From Fredericiella sp963839515 (GTDB taxonomy: Bacteria > Chloroflexota > Anaerolineae > Caldilineales > Caldilineaceae): DNA of 64,000 bases. Below the pieces are notes generated by a model. The model saw nothing but the letters and a program-made list of their open reading frames with translations. It ran no database searches and had not been told where the DNA came from. Each line of letters starts with the position of its first letter. The stretch's first letter is position 1. Below, piece by piece: positions 38,399-47,854 of this stretch. The stretch lies in NCBI GenBank assembly GCA_963839515.1, contig CAWIVN010000016.1, forward strand, positions 30,903 through 94,902. Direction: 5' to 3'. The position numbers and the translations under genes were made by a program.

Positions 38399-39028
38399 AT
38401 GGTGCAAGCCCCAATACAAGGGCTCTTGACGCAAACGCAGCAGTTTTCGGATCGGCAGCGCACCGCCCTATTGACAGTAGCCCGGATGGCGCTCGTGAAC
38501 AGCCTTGCTCTGAGCGAGCCCACACAGCAAGCGGTCGAGCAAGCAACTCGTGCGGGGCTAGCATTAGCTCTGGACGACGAACGTGGCGTGCTGTTGTCGC
38601 AGAGGGCCTGTTTTGTAACCTTATGGCGGAGAGACAGCGGTGATCTGCGCGGCTGCCGCGGTGAGTGTAGCGCTCATCAGCCATTGGCGGTAGCCGTAGG
38701 TTTCATGGCATTAGCTGCGGCACTAGACGACCCGCGTTTCACATCGGTGACGACTGAGGAGTTGCCGGAGTTGCGCATCGAGATCAGCGTCTTGACGCCA
38801 CTGCGCCCGATCGAACCGGAACAGGTTGAGATTGGCAGGCACGGCTTGCTGATCGTGGAAGGCCGGCGGCGCGGGTTGCTCTTGCCACAAGTGGCAGTCG
38901 AACACCAGATGCAGCGAGAACAGTTCCTAGACGCTGTGTGTTGGAAGGCTGGTTTGGCCGCCGACACCTGGCGATCGGCGGCTGCCAGATTATGGGCCTT
39001 TGAAACCGAAACCTGGATGGAAAGTTGA
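38399..39028 (+). CDS. AMMECR1-domain protein
   Basis: 209 aa. The AMMECR1 signature is present: FVTLWRRDSGDLRGCRGE (consensus FVTL...LRGCIG), LRIEISVLTPL, and LLLPQVAVE near the end. ATG 38399 has GAGGT six bases upstream; an in-frame ATG at 38372 is less well placed. The biochemical role of the family is not established; in many bacteria it sits with MEMO1 and radical SAM genes, which are absent here. Confidence 0.85.
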   Translation: MVQAPIQGLLTQTQQFSDRQRTALLTVARMALVNSLALSEPTQQAVEQATRAGLALALDDERGVLLSQRACFVTLWRRDSGDLRGCRGECSAHQPLAVAVGFMALAAALDDPRFTSVTTEELPELRIEISVLTPLRPIEPEQVEIGRHGLLIVEGRRRGLLLPQVAVEHQMQREQFLDAVCWKAGLAADTWRSAAARLWAFETETWMES

Positions 39029-39060
39029 TCGTCTAGAATGTATAGAGTGCAATAGGCTGC

Positions 39061-39483
39061 TCAGGCGCGCCTGGACTGCATGAGACCTGCCATGACCAGC
39101 AAGGCGCTACCGCCCAACATGATCCACCAGGGCGTGTTGGCCACAATCGAGTCGGAAACGTTGCGTACGACCGTCAGCGATACTGCCTGTGCAGCAAATT
39201 GGCTCATGCTGCCTTCGACTAGTTGGATTCCTGGCGTACGGCGCAAGTAGGCCCACGTGACCACTGCCAGCGTCAGCAAACCAAAGGTCATGAGGCGGGC
39301 TGGACTGCCGGTAAAGACCAGGACGACGGCAATGACGGCGAGCGCAATCAGAATGAGCGCATTGGTTTGGTGGTCGGAGTAATAGGAGATGTACCCGACC
39401 ATTTTTGTGAAGCGCGCTGGAACAAAGACGCCAGCTGCTAAGATGCTCGCACCAAGCGTACCGATGATCTTGTACCCTTCCAT
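39061..39483 (-). CDS. Small membrane protein, unknown function
   Basis: 140 aa from ATG 39483 with four hydrophobic segments (GASILAAGVFVPA, ALILIALAVIAVVLVF, MTFGLLTLAVVTWAYL and WWIMLGGSALLVMAGL). No motif beyond topology. It is convergent with the AMMECR1 gene and divergent from the kinase at 39674. Confidence 0.55.
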   Translation of the reverse strand: MEGYKIIGTLGASILAAGVFVPARFTKMVGYISYYSDHQTNALILIALAVIAVVLVFTGSPARLMTFGLLTLAVVTWAYLRRTPGIQLVEGSMSQFAAQAVSLTVVRNVSDSIVANTPWWIMLGGSALLVMAGLMQSRRA

Positions 39484-39673
39484 GGTTTCCTTCACTGACC
39501 TGGTGCATCGCGCAGTCACCCCCCGTTTGGTGATGCAGCGTACTTAGCAGGCCTATTGTGCATCCTAACATGAATCGCACGGCGAGGGGTCCGACAAATG
39601 AAGGATTTCCCGTTGCCAATAAAGGCTGCTGGCGGTTGCCGGCGTGTAAAGGAGCCGGTGTTTTAGAGACCTC

Positions 39674-41338
39674 ATGGACGTGAATCTTGAGCAGAGCTTA
39701 GCCCAAGCACTCGAAAAAGCACGGGACCTGGAAGCGATTGTCAATCACAGCCGCTCCGTCGTGATGCGTTGGCGAGCGGCCCCGCCCGATTTCCCGATCG
39801 AATACGTCACGCAGAACGTTGACCAGTTTGGCTTTGATCCTGTCCAGTTGATGAATTGTGATGTTTATTGGACCGACCGTCTCCACCCGAACGATGCCGA
39901 GCACTTTGAGGAACAACTATATGCGTTCTTGGCGGCAGATGTGGACGAATATGTCCTCGAATATCGTATCGTGGATCGCAACAACACGGTCCGCTGGGTG
40001 ACGGACCGCTCGCACGCCTTTCGTGACGCGGACGGACAGATTACCGGCTATGTCAGCGTCATCGTGGATATCAGCGAACGCATGCAGCGTGAGCGCGATC
40101 TGGAGCTGTTGGCAGCAACTGCTGCCGCTTTGAGCAAGGTTTTGACCAAAGCCGAGACGCAGCAGGTGGTGCTGGCTGCCGTGTGTCGGGCTTTTGACAC
40201 GGACACGGCAGCGATTGCCGGAGCTGATAGTGAAAGCGGTGTCATACGCGTGGCTCTGGGCTGTGGTGAGTGGGCGGTGGCGACTGGTTACCTGCAAGCG
40301 ATCCACGCAGAGGTCGCCGGCATGGTGTTGTCGACGCACCAGCCATATGTCAGCGACGACGTTCGCAGTCACCCACTGATCATGCGTCCTGAATTCGTCC
40401 AACGTGCACTAGCAGCGGCGTGTGTTCCACTGCTCAGCGGCGACTCCGCAATCGGCTTCCTCGCCGTGGGCCGCGCCAAGATACTGACCCAGAGCGATGT
40501 GCGGCTCTTGGCAACGTTGGGCGACATGGCTGCCAGCGCCTTGGACCGCGTCGCTGTCCTCGCCACGCTGGAGCAGCGCGTAGCAGAGCGTACGCAGGAC
40601 CTGATGGATGCGAACCTGCGACTGGAAAGGCTGGCACACCACAAAGACGAGTTCTTGGCGACAATGAGCCACGAATTGCGGACACCATTAACCGCCGTGT
40701 TAGGCCTGAGCGAGGCACTGGATACTGGCGTCTATGGGGAAGTCAACGAGCGCCAGCAGCGGGCCATTCAGGTTATTTTGCAGAGCGGTCGCCACCTGCT
40801 GCACTTAATCAATGACTTGCTCGATCTTTCGCGCATCGAGGCCGGCCATCTCGAGCTGCAGCTTGAACCCTGCTATCTAAACCTGGTCTGCCAGTCGTGC
40901 ATTAGCCTGCTGTCCGAAATCGTCAAGAGCAAGAATCAGGAGATCGTGCTGGATGCGCCGCAGAGCGTTATTCTGATCGCAGATACACGCCGCCTGCACC
41001 AGCTGCTGCTAAACTTGCTGAGCAACGCCAGCAAGTTCACCCCTGAGGGTGGTGTGATCCATCTGCGCGTGGCTACCAATGTCGAAGCGCAGACCGTGAC
41101 AATCGAAGTGGCAGACACCGGTATTGGGATCGCCGAGGAAGATCAAGAGCGAATCTTTGAACCTTTTGTGCAACTGGACTCACGTCTGGCGCGTCAGTAC
41201 ACGGGGACTGGACTGGGGTTGGCTCTAGTCAAACGCATTGCTATGCTGCACGGAGGGCACATAGTCGTCTTCAGCGAGCCCGATCAGGGCAGCCGGTTTG
41301 TGGTCACGCTGCCATGGCGCAAGGCCTCAACTTTGTAA
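39674..41338 (+). CDS. Sensor histidine kinase, PAS-GAF-HisKA-HATPase, soluble
   Basis: 554 aa without membrane helices. A PAS domain with PAC motif (about 15-140; RIVDRNNTVRWVTDRSH) is followed by a GAF domain (about 150-300), a short coiled coil, HisKA with MSHELRTP (His333), and HATPase with the GTGLGLALVKR box. No receiver is attached and no response regulator gene lies beside it. Its end overlaps the convergent ftsK gene by 12 bases. A cytoplasmic signal such as redox or a small ligand is expected. Confidence 0.9.
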   Translation: MDVNLEQSLAQALEKARDLEAIVNHSRSVVMRWRAAPPDFPIEYVTQNVDQFGFDPVQLMNCDVYWTDRLHPNDAEHFEEQLYAFLAADVDEYVLEYRIVDRNNTVRWVTDRSHAFRDADGQITGYVSVIVDISERMQRERDLELLAATAAALSKVLTKAETQQVVLAAVCRAFDTDTAAIAGADSESGVIRVALGCGEWAVATGYLQAIHAEVAGMVLSTHQPYVSDDVRSHPLIMRPEFVQRALAAACVPLLSGDSAIGFLAVGRAKILTQSDVRLLATLGDMAASALDRVAVLATLEQRVAERTQDLMDANLRLERLAHHKDEFLATMSHELRTPLTAVLGLSEALDTGVYGEVNERQQRAIQVILQSGRHLLHLINDLLDLSRIEAGHLELQLEPCYLNLVCQSCISLLSEIVKSKNQEIVLDAPQSVILIADTRRLHQLLLNLLSNASKFTPEGGVIHLRVATNVEAQTVTIEVADTGIGIAEEDQERIFEPFVQLDSRLARQYTGTGLGLALVKRIAMLHGGHIVVFSEPDQGSRFVVTLPWRKASTL

Positions 41339-43642
41339 AGACTGATCGTGACGATCCGGCGTCTCGCCGTCTTCGTCCTCTTCCTTCTTTAGCAGCACCT
41401 CGCGCCCCCGGCCGCCTCCCAGGTCGGGCCCGACTATATTGCGCTTTTCCAACTCCTCCATGAGCCGCGCTGCTTTGGGATAGCCTAACCCCAGGCGGCG
41501 CTGCAGCATGCTCGTGCTGCACGTGCGCATATTCCGCAAGATGTCGACGGCATCATGGAGCAACTCCTGGTCATCACCCAGGTGATCCATGATGCTGTTC
41601 CACGGGGCTGGTAAGGGCCCAGTCTCGCCTGTCTGGCCTTTCCAGTAGTTGACCACTCGATTGATTTCCTCATCAGATACAAAACAGCCCTGCAGACGTG
41701 TCAGCTTGCCCACGTCGGGCCGCATGAGCAGCATATCGCCGCGGCCGAGCAGCGTCTCGGCCCCCGGGGTGTCAAGCACAACCCGGCTGTCGATTTGGCT
41801 CGTGACGGAAAACGAAATGCGTGTGGGAAAATTGGCCTTGATGAGCCCTGTAATCACGTCCGTACTCGGCCGCTGTGTTGCGAGGACAAGGTGAATGCCT
41901 GTCGCACGTGCCATCTGTGCAAGGCGGCAGATTTGGCGTTCGACGTCGTCGGCAGCCGTCATCATCAGGTCTGCCAACTCGTCGATCACAAGGATGATAT
42001 ACGGCAGCGGCTGCACGTCCTTGCGCTTGCGCACTGCAAGGTTGTAGGACTCAATGTTGCGCACACCTGCGTCGCGGAAGAGCTGATAGCGATCGTCCAT
42101 CTGCAGGAGCAGCCAGGTCAACGCCCCCATGACTTGCTCGACGTCGGTGATGACCTTGCCATACATGTGCGGGATGCCGTTGTAGCCCGGCAGTTCGACC
42201 ATTTTCGGGTCGACAAGCACAAAGCGCAGCGACTCCGGCCCATGCTTCATCAGCAGCCCTGTCACCACCGTATTAATGCATACGGACTTGCCCGAACCTG
42301 TCGCGCCCGCAATCAGAAGATGCGGGGCCTTGGTGAGATCCATGACAACGGGATGGCCGGCCGTGTTACGACCAAGGGGGAGCACGAGCGTACCACCCTT
42401 GGCCATTTCCGAGCTTTCGACAATACCACGCATGCTGACCAAAGACTTGTCGGGGTTCGGCACTTCGAGGCCAACGTACGGACGCCCGGGCACAGGCGCC
42501 TCAATGCGCACGGCCGGGGCGGCCAGGGCCAGGGCAAGATCATTGGCCAGGCCGACGATACGATTGACACGCACCTTGCGCCGTTGGCCGGCACGCTCAG
42601 TATATAGCGGCTCCAGGCCGAACTGCGTCACGGTGGGGCCGGTTTCGACATGCACGACGCGCACGGGAACGTCGAAGTCTTCCAGAGTGTCCAAGATGAT
42701 TTTTTCAAGCTCCGCCACGTTAGTATTGCCGTAGGAGCCGGCGTCGGCGGACAGCGCGTCCACAGGCGGCAGGAGTTCAGGCGGGCGCTGTGCCACGGAC
42801 GAGACTGTCTTGCTGCCGGTTTTGGCCGGTGGCTTTGTCATCGTTTTGGGAGGCAAGGCAGCGTCCGGCGTGCGGTGGGCATCGGCAGCAACCAGAACAG
42901 CAGCCGACGCCGGCGCGGTGCGCGCTTGGCTTTTTTCTGGTTTTTCCATCGTCCTTGCCGGCGCGCTGGCGCCTGGCGCTACAAATGCGGCGGGTTGGCT
43001 GCGTGTTGACGGCGGGGCCAATGGTTGCGGGGCTACAAAAGTCGGCGTGCGCGGCAGTGGGTCTGCACTGTCTTGCCGCCAACCAAGCTTAGGGGAAAGA
43101 GTGGACAAGCCGGGCAGCCGCGCGCTTGCTGCGGCGAGTAAATAAACCAGTGGGGTGTAGCGCAGCAGAAGCACCGCACCGCCAATCACCAGCAGTATCA
43201 CGAATAGAAATGTCAGCCAGCGACCGAATGCCGCCATGAGCAGGCTGCCGATAGCCCAACCGATCAGGCCACCGTCTGAGCCGTCCAGCCGCACATTCCA
43301 GTCGACTGTCTCGTTGGCGACGACAAAGGTGCCGATTTGCAGTCCAAGCAGGAACAACTCGGCCCCGACGAGCGCCTCGGCGCTCCAGTAGCCGGCGCGC
43401 CGTCCCAGCAACAGTACAATGCCGACGGTAATGATGGCAACCGCCACCAGGGGCGCCGTCCATCCTGCCAGCAATACCAGCAGCGGTGGGGCAGTTTGCG
43501 CGGCAGGGTTGTAGCGCAGGGCAGGTATCAACAGCAGAAGGCCCAAGATGGCAATGGCCCCGCCGATCAGTTCGCGCCGCATGCTGCCGCCCAGGGTTCG
43601 GAGCCTGGCCTCTAGATTTGAAATTGGGCTGTGTCGTGACAT
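41327..43642 (-). CDS. ftsK: DNA translocase FtsK/SpoIIIE
   Basis: 771 aa. Four or five N-terminal helices (about 25-165) anchor it at the septum; a linker rich in Pro, Ala and Thr (about 185-290) leads to the motor with Walker A GATGSGKSVC, LVDPKMVELPGYNG and LPYIILVIDELADLMM, and a C-terminal winged-helix gamma domain (CSTSMLQRRLGLGYPKAARLM) that reads KOPS-type polarity signals. It pumps chromosomal DNA during division. Start GTG/ATG near 43642 fits the helices. Convergent overlap of 12 bases with the kinase gene. Confidence 0.95.
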   Translation of the reverse strand: MSRHSPISNLEARLRTLGGSMRRELIGGAIAILGLLLLIPALRYNPAAQTAPPLLVLLAGWTAPLVAVAIITVGIVLLLGRRAGYWSAEALVGAELFLLGLQIGTFVVANETVDWNVRLDGSDGGLIGWAIGSLLMAAFGRWLTFLFVILLVIGGAVLLLRYTPLVYLLAAASARLPGLSTLSPKLGWRQDSADPLPRTPTFVAPQPLAPPSTRSQPAAFVAPGASAPARTMEKPEKSQARTAPASAAVLVAADAHRTPDAALPPKTMTKPPAKTGSKTVSSVAQRPPELLPPVDALSADAGSYGNTNVAELEKIILDTLEDFDVPVRVVHVETGPTVTQFGLEPLYTERAGQRRKVRVNRIVGLANDLALALAAPAVRIEAPVPGRPYVGLEVPNPDKSLVSMRGIVESSEMAKGGTLVLPLGRNTAGHPVVMDLTKAPHLLIAGATGSGKSVCINTVVTGLLMKHGPESLRFVLVDPKMVELPGYNGIPHMYGKVITDVEQVMGALTWLLLQMDDRYQLFRDAGVRNIESYNLAVRKRKDVQPLPYIILVIDELADLMMTAADDVERQICRLAQMARATGIHLVLATQRPSTDVITGLIKANFPTRISFSVTSQIDSRVVLDTPGAETLLGRGDMLLMRPDVGKLTRLQGCFVSDEEINRVVNYWKGQTGETGPLPAPWNSIMDHLGDDQELLHDAVDILRNMRTCSTSMLQRRLGLGYPKAARLMEELEKRNIVGPDLGGGRGREVLLKKEEDEDGETPDRHDQSLQS

Positions 43643-43675
43643 GGTGTGTTGTTACACAGTATGTTGTTGCACTGT

Positions 43676-44446
43676 CTACACAAGGATAGCCTGGTCTAAG
43701 AGCCGTTCGATGGCAGTGGCGACGCCGTCGGCATCGGCTGCGTCCGTCACCCAGTCTGCCACGGCCTTTACTTCGTCCAACGCGTTGTCTACGGCAATGC
43801 CAATGCCCGCCCGCCGCAGCATCTCAATATCGTTGACGTCGTCGCCGATTGCTATCAGCGCATCGACGCTCAAGTTGCGTTGCGCCAGCAGGTGCGCCAG
43901 GGCGTTCGCCTTGTCCGTCGTGCTGCCGCACAGTTGCACCATGCTGAATTTGGGCGTGATCAGCGCACGCGTGGTGGCAGGCAACACAGCCAACAGCGGC
44001 GCCAGATCCTCGCTCGCTTCCGGAAAAGGGAAGATGATCTTTGCCGCCGGCCGTTCGCACAGCGAGATGAGTTCGGCCACGGTATAGACGCCTGCTTTTT
44101 GGGTGGTGCGATTAAGGTATAGTTGGTCGTCAATCTCGAGCCCGATATGCCAATGCGGGCGATACGCCTGCGTCCATTCTACAATCTTGCGCACGTCGGC
44201 TGGCTCAATTTCATTGCGGTATACGACATTTCCCCCAACAATCACTTGGGCGCCATTGTAGACGACACGCGGCGCGTCATGCAGCTCTGGTGGCAGGGCC
44301 TCATGTATCCAGCGTGGAGGACGGCCTGTCGCTACAATTACCTCGTGACCAGCTGCGAGCCAACGCCGCAGTGCCTGCCGCGTGCATTCGCTAATGGTCT
44401 TGTCGGTGCGTAACAGGGTATCGTCCAAATCCAAGGCAAGAATCAT
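43676..44446 (-). CDS. Cof-type HAD-superfamily phosphatase
   Basis: 256 aa. HAD motif I is ALDLDDTLL, motif II lies in VIVATGRPP, motif III Lys in the DKANAL region, and motif IV is IGDDVNDIEML; a C2B-type cap lies between. Such proteins dephosphorylate sugar phosphates or cofactors such as FMN or PLP; the substrate cannot be told. It is 33 bases downstream of ftsK in the same direction and 12 bases from the PLP-enzyme gene. Confidence 0.9.
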   Translation of the reverse strand: MILALDLDDTLLRTDKTISECTRQALRRWLAAGHEVIVATGRPPRWIHEALPPELHDAPRVVYNGAQVIVGGNVVYRNEIEPADVRKIVEWTQAYRPHWHIGLEIDDQLYLNRTTQKAGVYTVAELISLCERPAAKIIFPFPEASEDLAPLLAVLPATTRALITPKFSMVQLCGSTTDKANALAHLLAQRNLSVDALIAIGDDVNDIEMLRRAGIGIAVDNALDEVKAVADWVTDAADADGVATAIERLLDQAILV

Positions 44447-44458
44447 ACAAGCTCGTTC

Positions 44459-45961
44459 CTAGTCTACGCGATACAGCAGATCAACCACACGCCTGAGTAA
44501 GTCGGTCACAAGTCCATGCATCGGCATGGTTGCCGCCATTCCGTACACCGGCGCCATGCCGCCACTTTCGTTCGGGTGCGAACGTGTATGCTCGACCGCG
44601 GCGCGCAGGTCGTCCATGAAATGTTGGGCCACACCGGGTTGGGTATGGCGCAGCGTTACGCAAAGGTGGATGGCAGGTGGATGATGAAGCCCGTTCAGGC
44701 TCCAACCGCGCTGGGTCATATACTCGAGCACCTGGTATATGTTTAGTGTCGGCGAAGCAAAGGCGATGACAAACAACGGGTCGCCTAGGACGTCAAGATC
44801 GGGCGTCTGTTCGATCCAGCGCCGGATTACCTGGGCGGTCGCCAAGATGGCAGCTGTAGACTGCAGATAGCCTTCCTCGCCCATGTTTACCAGCGCTGCC
44901 CAACACGCGGCGCTGAGCCCACCCGGCCGGCTGCCGGCCAACGTAGGTGAGAAGTAGAGCCCACCCGGCCAGTCCGCCACGGCGTAGTACTGGAGGCGGC
45001 GCAGTTCCTGGCCGCGATAGAGTATCACAGATGTACCCTTGGCGGCATAGCCGTACTTATGCGTGTCGGCGGACATCGATGTAACACCCTTGAGCCGGAA
45101 GTCGAAAGCAGGCACCGTGTAGCCCAGCCGCTCGGCCCAGGGCAAGATGAAACCGCCGAGACAGGCATCTACGTGCAAGCCAATGCCGCGGCTGTTCGCC
45201 AACGCTGCTAACTCTGCAATCGGGTCGATCGCCCCGTGGGGAAATGACGGCGCGGAACCTACCAGTGCGATGGTGTTGCGGTTGATAGCAGCCGCCACCG
45301 CGTCAATATTGACCCGGTAATCCGTCCCCACGGGCACGCGCCGAAGCTTGATGCCGAACGATTGCGCCGCCTTGTCAAAGGCCGCATGCGCCGTCGTGGG
45401 CGCAACCAACTCCGGATGCTTCACCCCACGCGTGATGCGCGCCCAGTCGCGGTAGGTGCGCATAGCCAGCAGGATACTTTCGGTGCCGCCGGAGGTGACA
45501 GTGCCCACGACGGGATCGTCTGTGTGGTCGGCGCCGAGCATGTGCGCCGTCATCGAGACAATCTCCGCTTCATACTTGACGGTGCTTGGCCATAGGTCAA
45601 AGTGCAGTGGATTGCTTTGGGCGTTGATGGCATAGACCCGGTTCAGGAATGCCACATGCCCCGGATCACCTTGATAAACGGCGCCTGAGACAAAGCCTGA
45701 CTGCCAGCGCATGCCTTCATGGGCCTGTAACTCCTCCATCTCTGCTAAGATCCCGTCGCGCGGGCGTCCCACTGTGGGCAGGCGCTTCAGGGCTGGGAGC
45801 GTATGCTTGTATGGGTGCACGGATTCGTCCAGCCCCTCCACGATCTCGCCGTACAAGCCTTCAATGCGGCGGCGTGCACTGGGTATCTTTGCCAGGCCAC
45901 GCTCGACTGCGCGAACGAGCGGCTCAGGCAGGCGGGCTAGAAGTGACGAAAACTGTTGCAT
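44459..45961 (-). CDS. PLP-dependent lyase/decarboxylase, sphingosine-1-phosphate lyase-like
   Basis: 500 aa, group II decarboxylase fold. The PLP lysine is in SADTHKYGYAAKGTS; VDACLGGFILPW carries the Asp that contacts the pyridine nitrogen; GTVTSGGTESILLA binds the phosphate. SADTHKYGxxxKG is the pattern of sphingosine-1-phosphate lyases and related bacterial enzymes, as opposed to glutamate decarboxylases. No membrane helix is present. The true substrate may be another phosphorylated amino alcohol or an amino acid. Neighbouring HAD and FGGY kinase genes hint at a small catabolic set. Confidence 0.85.
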   Translation of the reverse strand: MQQFSSLLARLPEPLVRAVERGLAKIPSARRRIEGLYGEIVEGLDESVHPYKHTLPALKRLPTVGRPRDGILAEMEELQAHEGMRWQSGFVSGAVYQGDPGHVAFLNRVYAINAQSNPLHFDLWPSTVKYEAEIVSMTAHMLGADHTDDPVVGTVTSGGTESILLAMRTYRDWARITRGVKHPELVAPTTAHAAFDKAAQSFGIKLRRVPVGTDYRVNIDAVAAAINRNTIALVGSAPSFPHGAIDPIAELAALANSRGIGLHVDACLGGFILPWAERLGYTVPAFDFRLKGVTSMSADTHKYGYAAKGTSVILYRGQELRRLQYYAVADWPGGLYFSPTLAGSRPGGLSAACWAALVNMGEEGYLQSTAAILATAQVIRRWIEQTPDLDVLGDPLFVIAFASPTLNIYQVLEYMTQRGWSLNGLHHPPAIHLCVTLRHTQPGVAQHFMDDLRAAVEHTRSHPNESGGMAPVYGMAATMPMHGLVTDLLRRVVDLLYRVD

Positions 45962-45988
45962 GAATCGCTTTCATCCTGCTTATGCAAT

Positions 45989-47572
45989 CTACCCGGGGCC
46001 GAGCGTACGGTTCAGCCGGGCATACATTGCACGGTTTTTTTGATAAATGCCAAGGAACTCGCCAAAAAGGTCGTCGTACTGCGCCCGATGCGCAGGATCG
46101 GGCTCGTAGACGGCAGTGATCGGCGCTTGACCGTTCAACGCGTCGACCGTCGCCAGGCCCAGGCCGATCGCGCCCAGAAAACCGGCTCCCCGTGCGTTCG
46201 TATAGATGGGCTCGGCGACCTGCAGGATCGGCCGGTTCAGCACATCGGTGTGGATCCGGCACCAAAGCGCCGACCGTGCGCCGCCGCCGACAAGGTGGAT
46301 GCAGTCGAGCGGGCGCTTGATAAAGCCTTCGACTGCCTCCATCAGCCAACGCATGTTGAAAGCCACGCCTTCGTAGACGGAGCGAACAATGTCGCTGCGT
46401 GTCGTACGCACGGAGAGATTCTGCCAGCCACCGCGCAGCGTGCGATCGTCGACCGGCGAGCGCTCGCCGTGCAGCCAGGGGGTGAATAGCAGGCGGTTGC
46501 TGCCTGCCGGTGCTGCCTCAGCCACAGCCTCCAGACGCTCAAAGTAGTCTGCGGGCGCCGGCGTGTCGGCGAGAGCGTCATCGGCGTAAAAGAGCCGATC
46601 CCGCAGCATCGTGAGACACGCTCCGGCCGTCTCTTGCTCGTTGATCAGCAGATAGCGTCCTGGTATGGCGGAGGGCAAAGATGCCATGTTGTGCAGGAGA
46701 TCGCTCTTCTTGAAAGGCACATGGCAGCCCAGCCACGCCGACGTGCCAATATAGCAGTGGGCGGCAAAATCGGCTACTGCACCGGAGCCGAGGGCAGCCG
46801 AATGGATGTCCGGCGTGCCGGCGACGACTTCCACCTGTGTATCCAGACCCAGATCTTCGGCCGCAGCAGGCGTTAAGGGTCCCAGTATGTCCACGGCGCG
46901 GCACAAATCCGGCAGCTTGGCGCGGTCGATACCGGCCATATCCAGCAACTGCGGATCATAATGCACGTTGTTGATGTCGCGATTATCGGTGACCCAGTGC
47001 AGCGTGATCGATTCAACTGTCGCCATGCAGCGGCCCGTGAGGCGAAAGTTGATGTAGTCCTTGGGTTCAAGGAATTTGTGTGTGCGTTGGTAGATATCTG
47101 GACGTTCATGCTGGAGATAAAGAATGTGGGAGACCGAATCCTTACCGGAGGGCGAGGGTATCCCGCCGGTGCGGCGCAGCCAGGTCCACAGCTTTGCTGC
47201 ACCGTAGCCCAGCACACTGGGAAATCCGTTAATGCGTTGCCGGATATACGGAGCTCCCCGATCGTCCATCCAGATCATGGCCCGCATCAACGGAGCTCCT
47301 GCCGCGTCGATCGGCACTGTTCCAGACCATTGGGCAGTGACGCACACGCCGCGCACGTCGCGTGCCAATGGGTTGTGCGCCAGCAAGCGCCGCGTGGCGG
47401 TGCAGATGGCGTTCCACCACTCGGCCGGCTCTTGCTCCACACCTCCCTGCGGCAGGATATACAGGCGCACCGCTTCACTTGTCCCCCCCAGAACGACGCC
47501 TTGGGTGGACAGGAGGGCCACTTTGGGCCCTGACGTGCCTAGATCGATTGCTAGGATAATGGGTTCGCTCAT
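45989..47572 (-). CDS. FGGY-family carbohydrate kinase, xylulokinase-like
   Basis: 527 aa from ATG 47572, followed by the phosphate 1 motif ILAIDLGTSGPKVALL. Further FGGY features: VCVTAQWSGTVPID, WMDDRGAPY, the adenosine motif HLVGGGARSALWCRI, and GAGFLGAIGLG. The family phosphorylates pentuloses and related sugars; xylulokinase is the nearest guess, and ribulokinase or a polyol kinase cannot be excluded. The start at 47596 would add eight residues before the motif and is less likely. No isomerase or transporter is next to it. Confidence 0.88.
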   Translation of the reverse strand: MSEPIILAIDLGTSGPKVALLSTQGVVLGGTSEAVRLYILPQGGVEQEPAEWWNAICTATRRLLAHNPLARDVRGVCVTAQWSGTVPIDAAGAPLMRAMIWMDDRGAPYIRQRINGFPSVLGYGAAKLWTWLRRTGGIPSPSGKDSVSHILYLQHERPDIYQRTHKFLEPKDYINFRLTGRCMATVESITLHWVTDNRDINNVHYDPQLLDMAGIDRAKLPDLCRAVDILGPLTPAAAEDLGLDTQVEVVAGTPDIHSAALGSGAVADFAAHCYIGTSAWLGCHVPFKKSDLLHNMASLPSAIPGRYLLINEQETAGACLTMLRDRLFYADDALADTPAPADYFERLEAVAEAAPAGSNRLLFTPWLHGERSPVDDRTLRGGWQNLSVRTTRSDIVRSVYEGVAFNMRWLMEAVEGFIKRPLDCIHLVGGGARSALWCRIHTDVLNRPILQVAEPIYTNARGAGFLGAIGLGLATVDALNGQAPITAVYEPDPAHRAQYDDLFGEFLGIYQKNRAMYARLNRTLGPG

Positions 47573-47596
47573 GCTCTGATGCAAGAAAGAGTGCAC

Positions 47597-47854
47597 GCAC
47601 TGTGCTTTGGCTATTATACTCGGCAGGTGCCGAAATAGCGAACGAACATCCGTTCCGTTGTATGCGTCCCGATCTTGGCCAGTCCCCTGCGTAGCCCGAT
47701 GCTTTTATGCGCGCCGTCTGCAACGCCCTCATGAGGGTTTTGCTGGCACGCCAGGCGCGGCTCGCGGCGCACTGTGCGCGTGTTCAGGCCGTGTTCAGGC
47801 GTTGGCTTCCCTGTGCAGCCGACGTCTAATCAACCAGTTCGCGGGGGATTAAAT
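47597..47854. other. Intergenic region, no gene seen
   Basis: About 258 bases between the divergently ending subtilase (minus) and the sugar kinase start. It contains the palindrome CCCTCATGAGGG with TTTT (47726-47741) and a direct GTTCAGGC repeat, but no open frame with coding character. The kinase promoter is presumably here on the minus strand. Confidence 0.5.
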